Assembly: GCA_002395835.1 (NCBI GenBank)
Contig: DGVD01000013.1
Coordinates: forward strand, 1-64,000
Length of the DNA stretch: 64,000 bases
Direction: 5' to 3'
Origin: Bacteroidales bacterium UBA4293
GTDB lineage: Bacteria; Bacteroidota; Bacteroidia; Bacteroidales; Bacteroidaceae
This document shows, one piece after another, positions 7,391 through 16,473 of this stretch. Under the pieces are notes generated by a model, which had not been told where the DNA came from, ran no database searches, and worked only from the letters and a program-made list of their open reading frames with translations. Made by a program: the position numbers and the translations under genes. The number at the start of each line of letters is the position of its first letter. Positions within the stretch are counted from its first letter, which is position 1.

Positions 7391-8406
7391 ATTACTACAT
7401 GTGTCCAGCCATGGATGTCTTCTTCAATACCATACTGGATGTTGATCAGTTTCTGATAAAGTTTCGTACTAACCGGACCTGGCTTACCATCCTTGCTGAA
7501 GACATAGCTAGTTTTCGTATCCAGATCGTCGATACGTTCGATAGGAGAAATCACAGCTGCCGTTCCACAAGCTCCAGCCTCCTCAAAGGTAGACAGCTCT
7601 TCCTCGGCAATCTGACGGCATTCCACCTTCATGCCCAAGTCCTCAGCCAGCTGCATCAATGACTTGTTCGTGATACTTGGCAGGATAGACGTGCTCTTCG
7701 GAGTGACATACGTGTTGTTCTTGATACCAAAGAAATTGGCAGCACCGCACTCATCGATAAATTTCTTTTCTTTAGCATCCAAATAGAATTCACAAGAATA
7801 ACCCAAATCATGAGCAATCTTATTCGCCTTCAGGCTAGCAGCATAGTTGCCTCCCACCTTATAAATACCTGTACCAAGCGGAGCAGAACGGTCGTATTCC
7901 CGAATGATGACATAAGGATTGGTAGCAAATCCACCCTTGAAATAAGGTCCTACAGGAGTAACAAAAATCAAAAACAGATACTCATCGGCAGGGTGAACGC
8001 CCACCTGAGCCGTAGTACCAATCAGCAATGGACGAATATAGAGGGTGGCACCACTCTCATAAGGAGGAATGAAACGCTCATTCAGACGAACCACCAGGTC
8101 TACCATCTTAATAAACATCTCAGTAGGTATCTCTGGCATGAGTATACCCTGACAAGTAGCTTGCAAACGAGCTGCATTCTCATCTGGACGGAACACACGC
8201 ACCTTACCATCAGGACAACGGTAAGCCTTCAGTCCCTCGAATGCCTCCTGACCATAGTGCAGACAGGTAGCAGCCATATGCAAAGGAATGGTTTCCTCTG
8301 AGCAAAGTTCTATTTCACCCCACTTACCATTACGGTAATAACAACGAACATTATAATCAGTCTTCCGGTAACCGAAAGAGAGGTTTTTCCAATCTAATTC
8401 TTCCAT
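7384..8406 (-). CDS. ilvE: Branched-chain amino acid aminotransferase
   Basis: PLP-dependent class IV aminotransferase that interconverts Leu, Ile and Val with their 2-oxoacids using 2-oxoglutarate/glutamate. The PLP lysine is Lys183 in GIYKVGGNYAASL, as in the BCAT family. Further family blocks are LHYGQEAFEGLKAY (about 49-62), ATLYIRPLLIG and the turn DECGAANFFGI. The length of 340 residues and this signature place it in the longer BCAT type. It is a single gene: the region downstream is the RNA candidate on the opposite strand, and a TAATTTTG box (8443-8450) lies upstream without a clear -33 box. Confidence 0.95.
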   Translation of the reverse strand: MEELDWKNLSFGYRKTDYNVRCYYRNGKWGEIELCSEETIPLHMAATCLHYGQEAFEGLKAYRCPDGKVRVFRPDENAARLQATCQGILMPEIPTEMFIKMVDLVVRLNERFIPPYESGATLYIRPLLIGTTAQVGVHPADEYLFLIFVTPVGPYFKGGFATNPYVIIREYDRSAPLGTGIYKVGGNYAASLKANKIAHDLGYSCEFYLDAKEKKFIDECGAANFFGIKNNTYVTPKSTSILPSITNKSLMQLAEDLGMKVECRQIAEEELSTFEEAGACGTAAVISPIERIDDLDTKTSYVFSKDGKPGPVSTKLYQKLINIQYGIEEDIHGWTHVVIE

Positions 8407-8509
8407 ATCTATACTTTATATCCTATTTCACGTAAACGGCTGCAAAATTAACACAAATAATTTACATCTACTTATAATTTGTGATAAAATACACCGAAAA
8501 ACTAATAAA

Positions 8510-8704
8510 TCATTCTTTTGAAGCTAGAAGTTTTTGGATTTCCTCATCCGTTTTGTACAGTTTGTCCCGACAAAACTTGATGAGTTCCTGCGCTGTCTTT
8601 ACCTTTTCAGCCAGAAGGTCGATGTCCAGCGTATTATCCTCCAGCTGTCCAACGATTTCCTCCAGTTGCTTCATCGCTTCGGTATATGTCAACTTCTGTT
8701 CCAT
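8510..8704 (-). CDS. xseB: Exodeoxyribonuclease VII small subunit
   Basis: A 64-residue, highly charged helical protein (YTEAMKQLEEIVGQLEDN, then LDIDLLAEKVKTAQELIKFC) with the heptad pattern of XseB, which binds several copies per XseA to form ExoVII and degrade single-stranded DNA from both ends. It starts 5 bases after the xseA stop, the usual order in this phylum. Length is normal for the family. Confidence 0.92.
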   Translation of the reverse strand: MEQKLTYTEAMKQLEEIVGQLEDNTLDIDLLAEKVKTAQELIKFCRDKLYKTDEEIQKLLASKE

Positions 8705-8709
8705 TCTTC

Positions 8710-10011
8710 TTACAATACTTTAGATTCTACATTTCCATCCGAGAGACGGGTAACCAACAAATCTCCTTTCTTTACCTGAGAGGCCTTCGTCACTGCCTTT
8801 CCATTCTTCAACGTAATGGAATAGCCCCGAGCCAAAAGACGCTCTGGCGAATTATCCTCAATGCGCTGAGACAGCAGCTGCAGACGACTTTTCTCTTTCT
8901 TCACACGCAGGGGAACCTGGAAGCCGATGCGCTGCTCCAGCAACTGGATTTCATGTTTCCTACGCTCCACGCCACCTGCTGCTGCCACTGCCATGCGATG
9001 AGCGAACCTGTCCAGCATGAGTTCCTCATCGGCCCTCCTGCGGGCATAGGCCACAGGTAAGCCAGCGGCCAACTGCTGCAAACGCATCCTCTCATCGGAC
9101 AACTGCTGCTGTACACAGCTCACCAGAACCTGTGCCAACTCTTCCAGTTCAGAACTGGTTTCATCCAACCGGCCAATAAGGAATTCTGCCGCAGCCGTAG
9201 GGGTCTTCACACGCGTATTTGCTACCAAGTCCAAGACTGTATCATCGCGCTCGTGACCTATTCCAGTAATGATAGGCAACGGGAACTGAGCCACATTCAC
9301 GGCCAGGGGATAAGTGTCGAAACTAGCCAAGTCGGCCACTGCACCACCCCCTCGAATGATGACCACCACATCGAAATGATCCATTTCTGCAGCTACTGCA
9401 TCCAGGGCCTGAATAATGGATGATTCCGTCTGTGCTCCCTGCATGACAGCCGGGAACAATTTCGGATAAAAGACATAGCCCTGAGGGTTATTCTTGAGCT
9501 GATTACAGAAATCGCCATACCCCGCTGCCGTAGGAGCAGAGATGACCGCCACCCGCTGTGGAAGCACCGGCATAGGAACCTCCTTGTTCATGTTCAAGAC
9601 ACCCTCTGCCTCCAACTGGTCCAGAATCTCCTTTCGCTTACGGGCCATATCCCCCAAAGTGTAGGTGGGGTCAATGTCCAAGACATTCAAGGACAAGCCG
9701 TAAACTTCATGAAACGTTACCTGGACATTCACCAGCACCTTCAATCCAGCAGCAAAGCGCTGCCCGGTAGCCTGCTCAAAATAAGGAGCTAGGAAGGCAT
9801 AGACATTTGCCCAGATATTGCCACGGGCTTTCGCCACAAACTGATTGCCCCGCTTAGCCTTCTGCACAAATTCCACATAGCAGTGCCCGTTCCTGTTCGG
9901 GTTTACCTCGGACAACTCGGCCTGCACCCAATAAGAATCCCGCAGCGTACCCTCAAGCACGCTGCGGACCATATTATTCAGTTCGTATAAAGTCAGTACG
10001 TCTTCCCGCAT
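8710..10011 (-). CDS. xseA: Exodeoxyribonuclease VII large subunit
   Basis: The catalytic subunit of ExoVII, 433 residues. An N-terminal OB-fold of about 100 residues binds ssDNA (LYELNNMVRSVLEGTLRDSY, later NRNGHCYVEFVQKA). The nuclease domain carries the family blocks VAVISAPTAAGYGDF, DVVVIIRGGGAVADLASFD and PIITGIGHERDDT, followed by a long charged coiled coil and the C-terminal LARGYSIT segment. The start codon overlaps the stop of the upstream protease gene by one base (TAATG), implying translational coupling. xseB follows. Confidence 0.95.
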   Translation of the reverse strand: MREDVLTLYELNNMVRSVLEGTLRDSYWVQAELSEVNPNRNGHCYVEFVQKAKRGNQFVAKARGNIWANVYAFLAPYFEQATGQRFAAGLKVLVNVQVTFHEVYGLSLNVLDIDPTYTLGDMARKRKEILDQLEAEGVLNMNKEVPMPVLPQRVAVISAPTAAGYGDFCNQLKNNPQGYVFYPKLFPAVMQGAQTESSIIQALDAVAAEMDHFDVVVIIRGGGAVADLASFDTYPLAVNVAQFPLPIITGIGHERDDTVLDLVANTRVKTPTAAAEFLIGRLDETSSELEELAQVLVSCVQQQLSDERMRLQQLAAGLPVAYARRRADEELMLDRFAHRMAVAAAGGVERRKHEIQLLEQRIGFQVPLRVKKEKSRLQLLSQRIEDNSPERLLARGYSITLKNGKAVTKASQVKKGDLLVTRLSDGNVESKVL

Positions 10012-11465
10012 TATTTCTTAGCATCCAGATAAGCCTGGAAGAAATCTGGAGTTCCGAATCCATACACTTCATCAGGATGAGCAAAGTTGTGCCCATGCTC
10101 ACGAATCAGCTGCATCAGTTCCAAAGCAGTATAATGTGGAAGTGCCTGCCAGAGACATGCCACCATACCACAAAGGATAGGAGAAGCAAAACTGGTTCCG
10201 CTGGCACGACCCACTGTTCCAGAAGGAGTAACCACGGCGCAAGCCTGACCCTGTGCAGTTACATCAGGTTTCACACGGCCGTCGGCACTATATCCCAGTG
10301 AAGAGAAGGTGGTATTCACACCCTCTGCAGTCAGAGCACCTACAGTAAGGACATCCTCTGCATCAGCAGGAGGAGTCAGCTTGTGCCAACGGTCATCACC
10401 GGAGTTACCGGCACTGACACAAAGAATCATACCTTTCTTGGCACACAAAGAAGCAGAATTACTGATGAGATGCTGATGACCATCCATCTCATAATATTTC
10501 GTATCATCTATATCATTGTCGAAATCGTTGTAGCCCAAAGAAGTGTTCACCACGTCACAGCCTACACTATCGGCATATTCGATACCTGCAGCCCAATAAT
10601 CCTCTTCGGCCAACTGCTCGCTACCGCCATCCTCGCTGACCAGCAGCCAGAACTTAGCACCAGGAGCAGTACCCACCAGCACGTTAGGCTTGTTGGTACC
10701 CATACAAGACAGTACCATCAGACCATGAGAACCTGCACCATAGATATCCTCCTCAGGATTCACAAAGTTGCGAGTACCCAGAATCTCCACATTATCCAGT
10801 ACGGAAACCACATCCGCATTGGTATATCCACCATCCAAGATACCGATGGTGATGCCTGCACCGTTAAAGCCGGCATTGTGCATTTTCACACCATTCAGCT
10901 GCTCAATCTGGTTCTGACCTGTTCCATAGAAATCGGCCACGGTATCCAAAGCATTGGTAACCAAGTCTCGACGGTCTCTAGGCTGAGCCGGACGCTGCTG
11001 ATTCTGTGGCTGAGCCTGTGGACGACGACCCTGAGGACGATCAGCAACAGGTTTTGGTCTAGGAGTGATATAGATACAACGGGATGAAGACACGAATGGA
11101 TAGTTGGCAGCCAACTGCTCTCCATAGAGAGAGTCTGCCACTTCCACTACAACCGTGTTATTCCATTTACTTACGCAATGAATCTTCAAGCCATCCTTGC
11201 GAAGCTTAGAAAGATATTTCTCAGAAATAGGTAGGTCGGTAGAATCAATTCCCAGCCCCTGCTTCTTACGGCGCTCGATAGCTTTCTGTGACAAATAAGC
11301 CTCAGGCTTATTCAACTTGCCCTTCGTTCCCTTCTTGTCTGTAAGTTGCAGACGGAAACGGTAGACTACAGGTTTTGCTTCCACTTTCTCTGGCTGTTCC
11401 TGTGCGCTGACACTAGGCATACCCAAGAAAAACATGCCCAAAAGGAATAAAATACTCTTTTTCAT
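10011..11465 (-). CDS. Secreted subtilisin-like serine peptidase (S8)
   Basis: A 484-residue S8 protease with a signal peptide (1-21). The catalytic triad is readable: Asp211 in ITIGILDGGY, His247 in GAGSHGLMV and Ser425 in ASGTSFASPI, with Asn353 (SAGNSGDD) at the oxyanion hole. Residues about 30-130 resemble an inhibitor-like prodomain, joined to the catalytic domain by a low-complexity Pro/Gln/Arg linker (about 136-168). Such proteins are secreted and self-processed. The stop overlaps the xseA start, an odd pairing of a secreted protease with a DNA exonuclease. A TATATTTG box is at 11502-11509 with a weak -33 match. Confidence 0.93.
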   Translation of the reverse strand: MKKSILFLLGMFFLGMPSVSAQEQPEKVEAKPVVYRFRLQLTDKKGTKGKLNKPEAYLSQKAIERRKKQGLGIDSTDLPISEKYLSKLRKDGLKIHCVSKWNNTVVVEVADSLYGEQLAANYPFVSSSRCIYITPRPKPVADRPQGRRPQAQPQNQQRPAQPRDRRDLVTNALDTVADFYGTGQNQIEQLNGVKMHNAGFNGAGITIGILDGGYTNADVVSVLDNVEILGTRNFVNPEEDIYGAGSHGLMVLSCMGTNKPNVLVGTAPGAKFWLLVSEDGGSEQLAEEDYWAAGIEYADSVGCDVVNTSLGYNDFDNDIDDTKYYEMDGHQHLISNSASLCAKKGMILCVSAGNSGDDRWHKLTPPADAEDVLTVGALTAEGVNTTFSSLGYSADGRVKPDVTAQGQACAVVTPSGTVGRASGTSFASPILCGMVACLWQALPHYTALELMQLIREHGHNFAHPDEVYGFGTPDFFQAYLDAKK

Positions 11466-11579
11466 TTCTATTTCTATCTATTTTTAGTCAAATTCCATGC
11501 GCAAATATACGAAAGTTTTTTCTATATGCCCATTCTTTTTGTTACCTTTGCCCAAAAGAAAGCAAAAAACTGACCCATC

Positions 11580-12206
11580 ATGGAGAAATACGTCATCAAC
11601 ATCGGTCGCCAGCTAGGCAGTGGCGGCAAGCAGATAGCCGAGCAGTTGGCCAAGAGACTAGGAATCAAATGCTATGACAAGCGCTTACTGGACATGGCAG
11701 CCAAGGAAAGCGGTTTTGCCAAGGAACTCTTTGAGCAGAACGACGAGAACAAGAGCCTCATGGACACGTTCATGCACATGCGTTTTATCTTTGGGAACAT
11801 GGGCGAAACCATTTACGACAATGTGCTGAGTGAGGAGTCCCTCTTCCAGTTCCAGAGCGACGCTATCCGGAAATGTGCTGAAAAAGAATCGTGCATTTTC
11901 CTGGGCCGATGCGCCGACTACATCCTCAGGGACCACCCCAGAGCCGTGAGCATCTTCATTGCGGCAGATGAGGAAGAACGCGTACGGAATGTCTGTGAGC
12001 GGGAAGGTGTGGATGAAGAGACAGCCAAGAAGATGATTAAGAAAAAGGAAAGCACCCGCAGCAGCTACTACAACTACTACACAAATAAGACTTGGGGTGC
12101 AGCTGCCAGTTATGACCTCTGCATCAATATCTCCAAGTTGGGATACGACAAGTCCTTTGAACTTATCCTGGCTTTCGTAAAGAAATACCTCAATCTGGAA
12201 GATTAG
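11580..12206 (+). CDS. Cytidylate-kinase-like P-loop protein
   Basis: A 208-residue protein of the cytidylate-kinase-like family (often annotated Cmk2-like). The N-terminal P-loop reads NIGRQLGSGGKQIAEQLA, followed by KCYDKRLLDMAAKESG, then CIFLGRCADYIL and a basic lid (KMIKKKESTRSSYYNYYTNK) that is likely to hold phosphate groups. It may phosphorylate a nucleotide or another small molecule; it is not the canonical Cmk. A TACCTTTG box lies at 11543-11550. Its last 4 bases overlap the convergent MBOAT gene. Confidence 0.85.
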   Translation: MEKYVINIGRQLGSGGKQIAEQLAKRLGIKCYDKRLLDMAAKESGFAKELFEQNDENKSLMDTFMHMRFIFGNMGETIYDNVLSEESLFQFQSDAIRKCAEKESCIFLGRCADYILRDHPRAVSIFIAADEEERVRNVCEREGVDEETAKKMIKKKESTRSSYYNYYTNKTWGAAASYDLCINISKLGYDKSFELILAFVKKYLNLED

Positions 12207-13744
12207 AACTGGAAGTAGATGAAAGGCTGGATGTCACTGCTTTTCACCTGAATCACAATATAGATAACCAGAATAAACAGGACAGCCTGCAGGAGAAGAG
12301 GTAAACGAATGACCCCTCTTTCGCATTTCTGACTCCAGCTGTCGGGAAGGAAATGCATGATATAGCCCAAAGCCATCAAGGCAAAGACTGGCCCGTAGCC
12401 CGCAAGCAGCTGCGGCAGCAATCCTGCATTGAAATTGGTAAACATCTGCTCCAGCATGACGAACGAGTTCTCCAACGTGGCATTGCGGAAGAAAATCCAG
12501 CAGAATGCTACAAAATGGAAGGTGATAAAAATGGCCACGAACCGTTTCAGCCCAGTGGGATGATATTTCTTAGGATAGCCACGGAGCTTGCAATAGAACT
12601 TATAGAACGCCTGACCCACCCCATGAAGGGCACCCCAAAGAATAAAATTCCAGTTGGCCCCATGCCACAATCCACCCAGTAGCATGGTAATAATCAGGTT
12701 CACATAAGTACGCAGTTCCCCTTTCCGGCTTCCACCCAGGGAAATATACAGATAATCACGCAACCAGGAAGAAAGACTGATATGCCAACGCCTCCAGAAA
12801 TCCGTGATGCTGTCGCTCTTATAAGGCGAGTTGAAGTTCTGTGGAAACCGGAATCCCAGCCATAGTGCCAGACCGATGGCCATGTCGGAATAGCCGGAGA
12901 AATCACAATATATCTGCAACGTATATCCATAGACACCCAGCAGATTCTCCAAGCCGGAATACAAGGCAGGATTGTCGAAGATACGCTCCACGAAATTCAC
13001 ACTGATATAATCACTGATGACCGCCTTCTTGAAAAGACCGGCCATGATGAGAAAAGCACCTTGACCGAACATTTCATTCGTCACTAGTAATGGCTGACGA
13101 ATCTGAGGGACAAAGTCGCGCGCCCGGACAATAGGGCCAGCCACCAGCTGCGGGAAGAAACTAACATAGAAGGCATACTCGAGCAAGCTCTTCAACGGCT
13201 TCAGCTCGCCTCTATAGATATCGATGGTATAACTCAAAGACTGGAACGTGAAGAAAGAGATACCCACCGGAAGGAAGATATCCAAGGCATGGAACTCCCC
13301 ACCCCACAAAGGTGCCAGCATCTCGTAGAAGAAATTCGTATATTTGAAATAAGCCAGTAAACCCAGGTCTATCAACAAGCTCAAGAAGACATAAGCTCGT
13401 TGCATGCCCCGATGCTTATTCAGTTTACGTTCCCCAGTAGCGTCATCCATCTGCATGTCATAGATGGCCTGAGCTATCAGCCAGTCGCTGCAGGTTACCA
13501 CAGCCAGCAAGAAGAAATAGAAACCACTGCTTTTGTAGTAGAAATAGTAAGAGAAGGCCGTGACAAAGAGAATACGCAAGGTCTGCTTGTTCCGAAGGCA
13601 ATTATAGACCAAGGCAAAGGCCACAAACAAGAACAGGAACAGACAGGAGCTGAAGATCATGGGCGACTTCGGATTATAAGTCAGCTGATCCAGCACCAGG
13701 TTCCAGTCCAGGTTTTCTACTATGGTATTCAGTTTCTCTATCAT
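12203..13744 (-). CDS. MBOAT family O-acyltransferase (AlgI/DltB type)
   Basis: A 513-residue membrane protein with about ten or more hydrophobic segments. The MBOAT signature is clear: SPYKSDSITDFWRRWHISLSS, then LLGGLWHGANWNFILWG with the candidate catalytic His in LWHGA, and a second His in ALHGVGQ. AlgI-type proteins move acetyl or other acyl groups across the inner membrane for transfer to a glycan outside. The start codon overlaps the stop of the SGNH gene by 4 bases (ATGA), so it is the last gene of a three-gene operon with two SGNH hydrolases, which probably complete the transfer. Confidence 0.93.
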   Translation of the reverse strand: MIEKLNTIVENLDWNLVLDQLTYNPKSPMIFSSCLFLFLFVAFALVYNCLRNKQTLRILFVTAFSYYFYYKSSGFYFFLLAVVTCSDWLIAQAIYDMQMDDATGERKLNKHRGMQRAYVFLSLLIDLGLLAYFKYTNFFYEMLAPLWGGEFHALDIFLPVGISFFTFQSLSYTIDIYRGELKPLKSLLEYAFYVSFFPQLVAGPIVRARDFVPQIRQPLLVTNEMFGQGAFLIMAGLFKKAVISDYISVNFVERIFDNPALYSGLENLLGVYGYTLQIYCDFSGYSDMAIGLALWLGFRFPQNFNSPYKSDSITDFWRRWHISLSSWLRDYLYISLGGSRKGELRTYVNLIITMLLGGLWHGANWNFILWGALHGVGQAFYKFYCKLRGYPKKYHPTGLKRFVAIFITFHFVAFCWIFFRNATLENSFVMLEQMFTNFNAGLLPQLLAGYGPVFALMALGYIMHFLPDSWSQKCERGVIRLPLLLQAVLFILVIYIVIQVKSSDIQPFIYFQF

Positions 13745-14682
13745 TTCTTCAGATATTCATTATAAGCCTTCAGGATGGCCTCACCCAAAAGGTTTCCTTG
13801 CAGGTTGTATGCTTCATGCCCGTAATGCACTCCATCACGAGCCATCATCCTAGCGTTTCTCCAGTTCATGCAGGCCCGTGCATCGCCCCCTACAATCTCA
13901 TAAAGATTCCAAACCGCTATGCATTGGGATTTCCCATAGCTACTTTGGCAAGAAGCTACCTGTCCACCCACCCGGTTCGGTCTTCTCCGCTTATAGCTCC
14001 CCGGAGGAGTAGTCAGCAAGAAGGTCACTCCAGGACAAAGTTCCCGCATACGCGCTGTGAAACGGTCCAACTGCAACCTATAAGCGGCTGCATCAAACAG
14101 TCCGTGGCTCTCGTTGGTGCCTACACTCACAATGAGCAAGTCGGGCTTCAACCGGGCAACATCCCGCATCACAGCCTCATCCATAAAATAGGAAAGTGTA
14201 GCACCATTCTTGCCCATGGCATGAAAGATGAAGCCGTTTCTACCCGTTTCCTGTGCCAATGCAGAAGTATGGTAGGTAATGGTAGCCGGCACCATGGCCT
14301 CACTGCCCCACGCTGACTCCAATTTCCGGCGAAGGGCTGCAGGGAACACATGCCCCCGCACATGGGAATCTCCAATCTGCACCACCCGCACACTTCTATT
14401 CTTCCGGTTGGCCACCAACCCAAAGAACGAATTCAGGTTCTCTGCATACAGCAACCGGTTTTCCTTGGTCCGTTGGAAAGAACGAGGTATCTGCAAATCC
14501 AGCAGAATCACCGTATTGGTATCAGGAGGCACACTGTCGGATATCATCTGGTCCAAATCCGGCAATTCCTTCCAGAGTTCCTCTGCCTCCAACTTCCTTA
14601 GTTTCTCATCCTGCGCCCTGGCAGAAGGTAGGAAAAGAAAGAAGAAGCTCAGACTTACCAATATCTTAAGGCTCCGCTTCAT
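13741..14682 (-). CDS. Secreted SGNH/GDSL hydrolase, MBOAT partner
   Basis: A 313-residue protein. I chose the Met at 14682 because it is directly followed by a signal peptide (MKRSLKILVSLSFFFLFLPS...ARAQ), while an upstream in-frame Met adds a non-hydrophobic leader lying inside the previous gene. SGNH blocks are visible: VRVVQIGDSHVRG (block I, Ser), LLIVSVGTNESHG (block III, Asn) and the C-terminal DGVHYGHEAYNLQG (Asp-x-x-His). This is the layout of acyl transferases such as AlgX/PatB that act after an MBOAT. The start overlaps the upstream SGNH gene by 17 bases and the stop overlaps the MBOAT. Confidence 0.87.
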   Translation of the reverse strand: MKRSLKILVSLSFFFLFLPSARAQDEKLRKLEAEELWKELPDLDQMISDSVPPDTNTVILLDLQIPRSFQRTKENRLLYAENLNSFFGLVANRKNRSVRVVQIGDSHVRGHVFPAALRRKLESAWGSEAMVPATITYHTSALAQETGRNGFIFHAMGKNGATLSYFMDEAVMRDVARLKPDLLIVSVGTNESHGLFDAAAYRLQLDRFTARMRELCPGVTFLLTTPPGSYKRRRPNRVGGQVASCQSSYGKSQCIAVWNLYEIVGGDARACMNWRNARMMARDGVHYGHEAYNLQGNLLGEAILKAYNEYLKK

Positions 14683-16084
14683 AGGCTTTCCGCTTCTCAT
14701 AGTTGTTCTTTCCATCCACCAACGCCTCAAAGAGCAGATGGCCCAAATACCGTCCACCTGCAAAATTCAAATGCGTATAGTCCTTATTCGCACGGACCGG
14801 AATGCTGTCGGCAAAAACAGCCATACTCCCTTTTCCGCCCATGGCTTCAAACAGATTCCAATAGGCACAACCCGTGCGGTAAGCCAACTGACGCTGATAT
14901 TTTGCCAGTTGCTCTATTCCATACATCGTAGTCACTTGGCCATCCACCTTCTGCCCTCGGTCGCTGACACTCACTATCAGAATACTAGCCTCCGGATAAG
15001 CCTTGGCCAGTTTCATCACCACCTCACGCATCTTACGTTCATACTCCGCATAGTTTCCCCTACGGGAATTAGCCACATTCAAGCCAAACTGAAGAACGAT
15101 CAAGTCGTATGCCCTCACCTTGGCAAATTCCTCCAATGTATGGTCAGGTATAGTTCTCAAAGTTACTCCACTGCTACCCCGCAGACTGAAATTATCTAGC
15201 GCCACCCCATTTGCACCATCCATGCTGACTCCAAAGAACGTATTTCCCCTGTCGATGGTATCCCCCACGACACTCCAGGTAACCCGTCCAATCTTTCCAC
15301 GGACACCCAAAGCCTGAACCTCTTCAGTAGCCAAAGACTCAAAAGTTTGCGTTTCCCCACCATTGATACGGACGGAAACAGACATACCCTCCGGGCTACG
15401 GAAATAGACATTGGAAACCGAGCAGGTATCCTGATGCTTATTCTTACGATTAGGAATACCATTGACATTGGTATAAGCCCTTCCTATAGGCACATAGAAA
15501 CGCTCGGCAAGTCCTTGGCGGGAACGGTCGAAACGGACAGAATCCGTAATGCTGTGCGCATACCATCCTTTAGAATAAGCTCTGACAGACTGCCTGAATC
15601 CGGCAGTAGGAGAAGCCATATCGATAAAGCCCACGCCCTCACCGCCGAACTCACTCTGCAGGTCGGCCCGAAGCTGGTCGGTCAGAATATCCCCCTCAAT
15701 GAACGAATCTCCGAAATAGGCAATACGGACAGGCCGGGACAGTTCACGGCTTTTCCCCAGCATCTCATAGAAATGATCCATACCCCTGCCCACAAAAAAG
15801 ACAGAATCGCCCTCTTGCCTACTGAAATCCTCTATGATGGTCATCCCCTCCGGATGCTCCTCCTGAAAGGCAGGCTTTATCTCCGGGATGGTGTCCAGCA
15901 ACAACGGTTCCTCATCTATCAAAGGGCTGTATAGTTTAGAAGAAGAGACCCCCACATCGGAAAGCAGGTTCACCGGCTTCAGGGTATACCCCGCTATTTC
16001 CAGCTCGGGTAGGAACATCATGGCTGCAAGTCCTATCAGAACCAGAAAAGGCAATAAAAAGGTATAGAGAAGCCTATTCTTCAT
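14666..16084 (-). CDS. Membrane-anchored SGNH hydrolase, MBOAT partner
   Basis: A 472-residue protein with one N-terminal hydrophobic segment (residues about 6-26), which may be an anchor or an uncleaved signal. SGNH blocks are RIAYFGDSFIEGD (Ser), DLIVLQFGLNVANS (block III) and KDYTHLNFAGGRYLG (a Thr-His pair). Between the first two blocks is a beta-rich insert (about 200-310) that may bind carbohydrate. It is the first gene of the operon with a second SGNH protein and the MBOAT, and all three overlap or nearly touch. A TACTTTTG box lies at 16093-16100 without a clear -33 box. Role inferred from context: O-acylation of an exported glycan. Confidence 0.85.
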   Translation of the reverse strand: MKNRLLYTFLLPFLVLIGLAAMMFLPELEIAGYTLKPVNLLSDVGVSSSKLYSPLIDEEPLLLDTIPEIKPAFQEEHPEGMTIIEDFSRQEGDSVFFVGRGMDHFYEMLGKSRELSRPVRIAYFGDSFIEGDILTDQLRADLQSEFGGEGVGFIDMASPTAGFRQSVRAYSKGWYAHSITDSVRFDRSRQGLAERFYVPIGRAYTNVNGIPNRKNKHQDTCSVSNVYFRSPEGMSVSVRINGGETQTFESLATEEVQALGVRGKIGRVTWSVVGDTIDRGNTFFGVSMDGANGVALDNFSLRGSSGVTLRTIPDHTLEEFAKVRAYDLIVLQFGLNVANSRRGNYAEYERKMREVVMKLAKAYPEASILIVSVSDRGQKVDGQVTTMYGIEQLAKYQRQLAYRTGCAYWNLFEAMGGKGSMAVFADSIPVRANKDYTHLNFAGGRYLGHLLFEALVDGKNNYEKRKAYEAEP

Positions 16085-16103
16085 AACGGGTGCAAAAGTA
16101 CAT

Positions 16104-16143
16104 AAAAAAAACGAGGTATCTCCTAAAGAAGTACCCCGTTTTT
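16104..16143 (-). terminator. Terminator after the efflux operon
   Basis: On the minus strand the inverted repeat formed by 16132-16140 and 16110-16118 (AACGGGGTA with TACCTCGTT) is followed by a run of seven or more T. It ends the operon finishing with the PII-like gene at 16161. Confidence 0.7.
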
Positions 16144-16160
16144 ATCAAGATTATTGGTAT

Positions 16161-16454
16161 TTAAATCGTCTTTTCAATCGTCCACACAAATGCGCGCAGA
16201 CCCAGCATCTCAGTTTCCATGTCCAAGGCATGCAGCTTTTCCAGCAAGCCGTCAACCTTTTCATCAGGAACCACAGTCATGATGGCAGAGCACATAGAAG
16301 GCCATGCATGCGTACCCATATGAGGTTCACCTGTCTTGGTGCCACGCCCTTGTACCTGAGGCCAGCAACTAAATCCACGACAGTTCTGACGGGTCAGCAG
16401 ATCGACAATTTTCTCCTGAAACGCCTGATCATACATTATCATTATTGATTTCAT
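16161..16454 (-). CDS. PII-like protein associated with RND transporter (PG0541 type)
   Basis: A 97-residue protein with the ferredoxin-like PII/CutA-like layout: a first beta strand MKSIMIMYDQAF, helix, then a loop with many Gly, Trp and Cys (FSCWPQVQGRGTKTGEP), then SAIMTVVPDEKVDGLLEKLH. Small PII-like proteins in this position after an RND pump are known as PG0541-family transporter-associated proteins in Bacteroidales. It lies 19 bases after the RND gene and ends the operon. It could sense a ligand, nucleotide or metal and adjust the pump; this is inference. Confidence 0.75.
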   Translation of the reverse strand: MKSIMIMYDQAFQEKIVDLLTRQNCRGFSCWPQVQGRGTKTGEPHMGTHAWPSMCSAIMTVVPDEKVDGLLEKLHALDMETEMLGLRAFVWTIEKTI

Positions 16455-16473
16455 TGTTTCCTAGTTTTAAATG

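Noticed and set aside
6891..7445. An open reading frame of 184 codons across the RNA candidate
   Set aside because: It begins upstream of the predicted transcription start, has no ribosome-binding context, its composition is unlike a protein, and the bases are better explained by helices.
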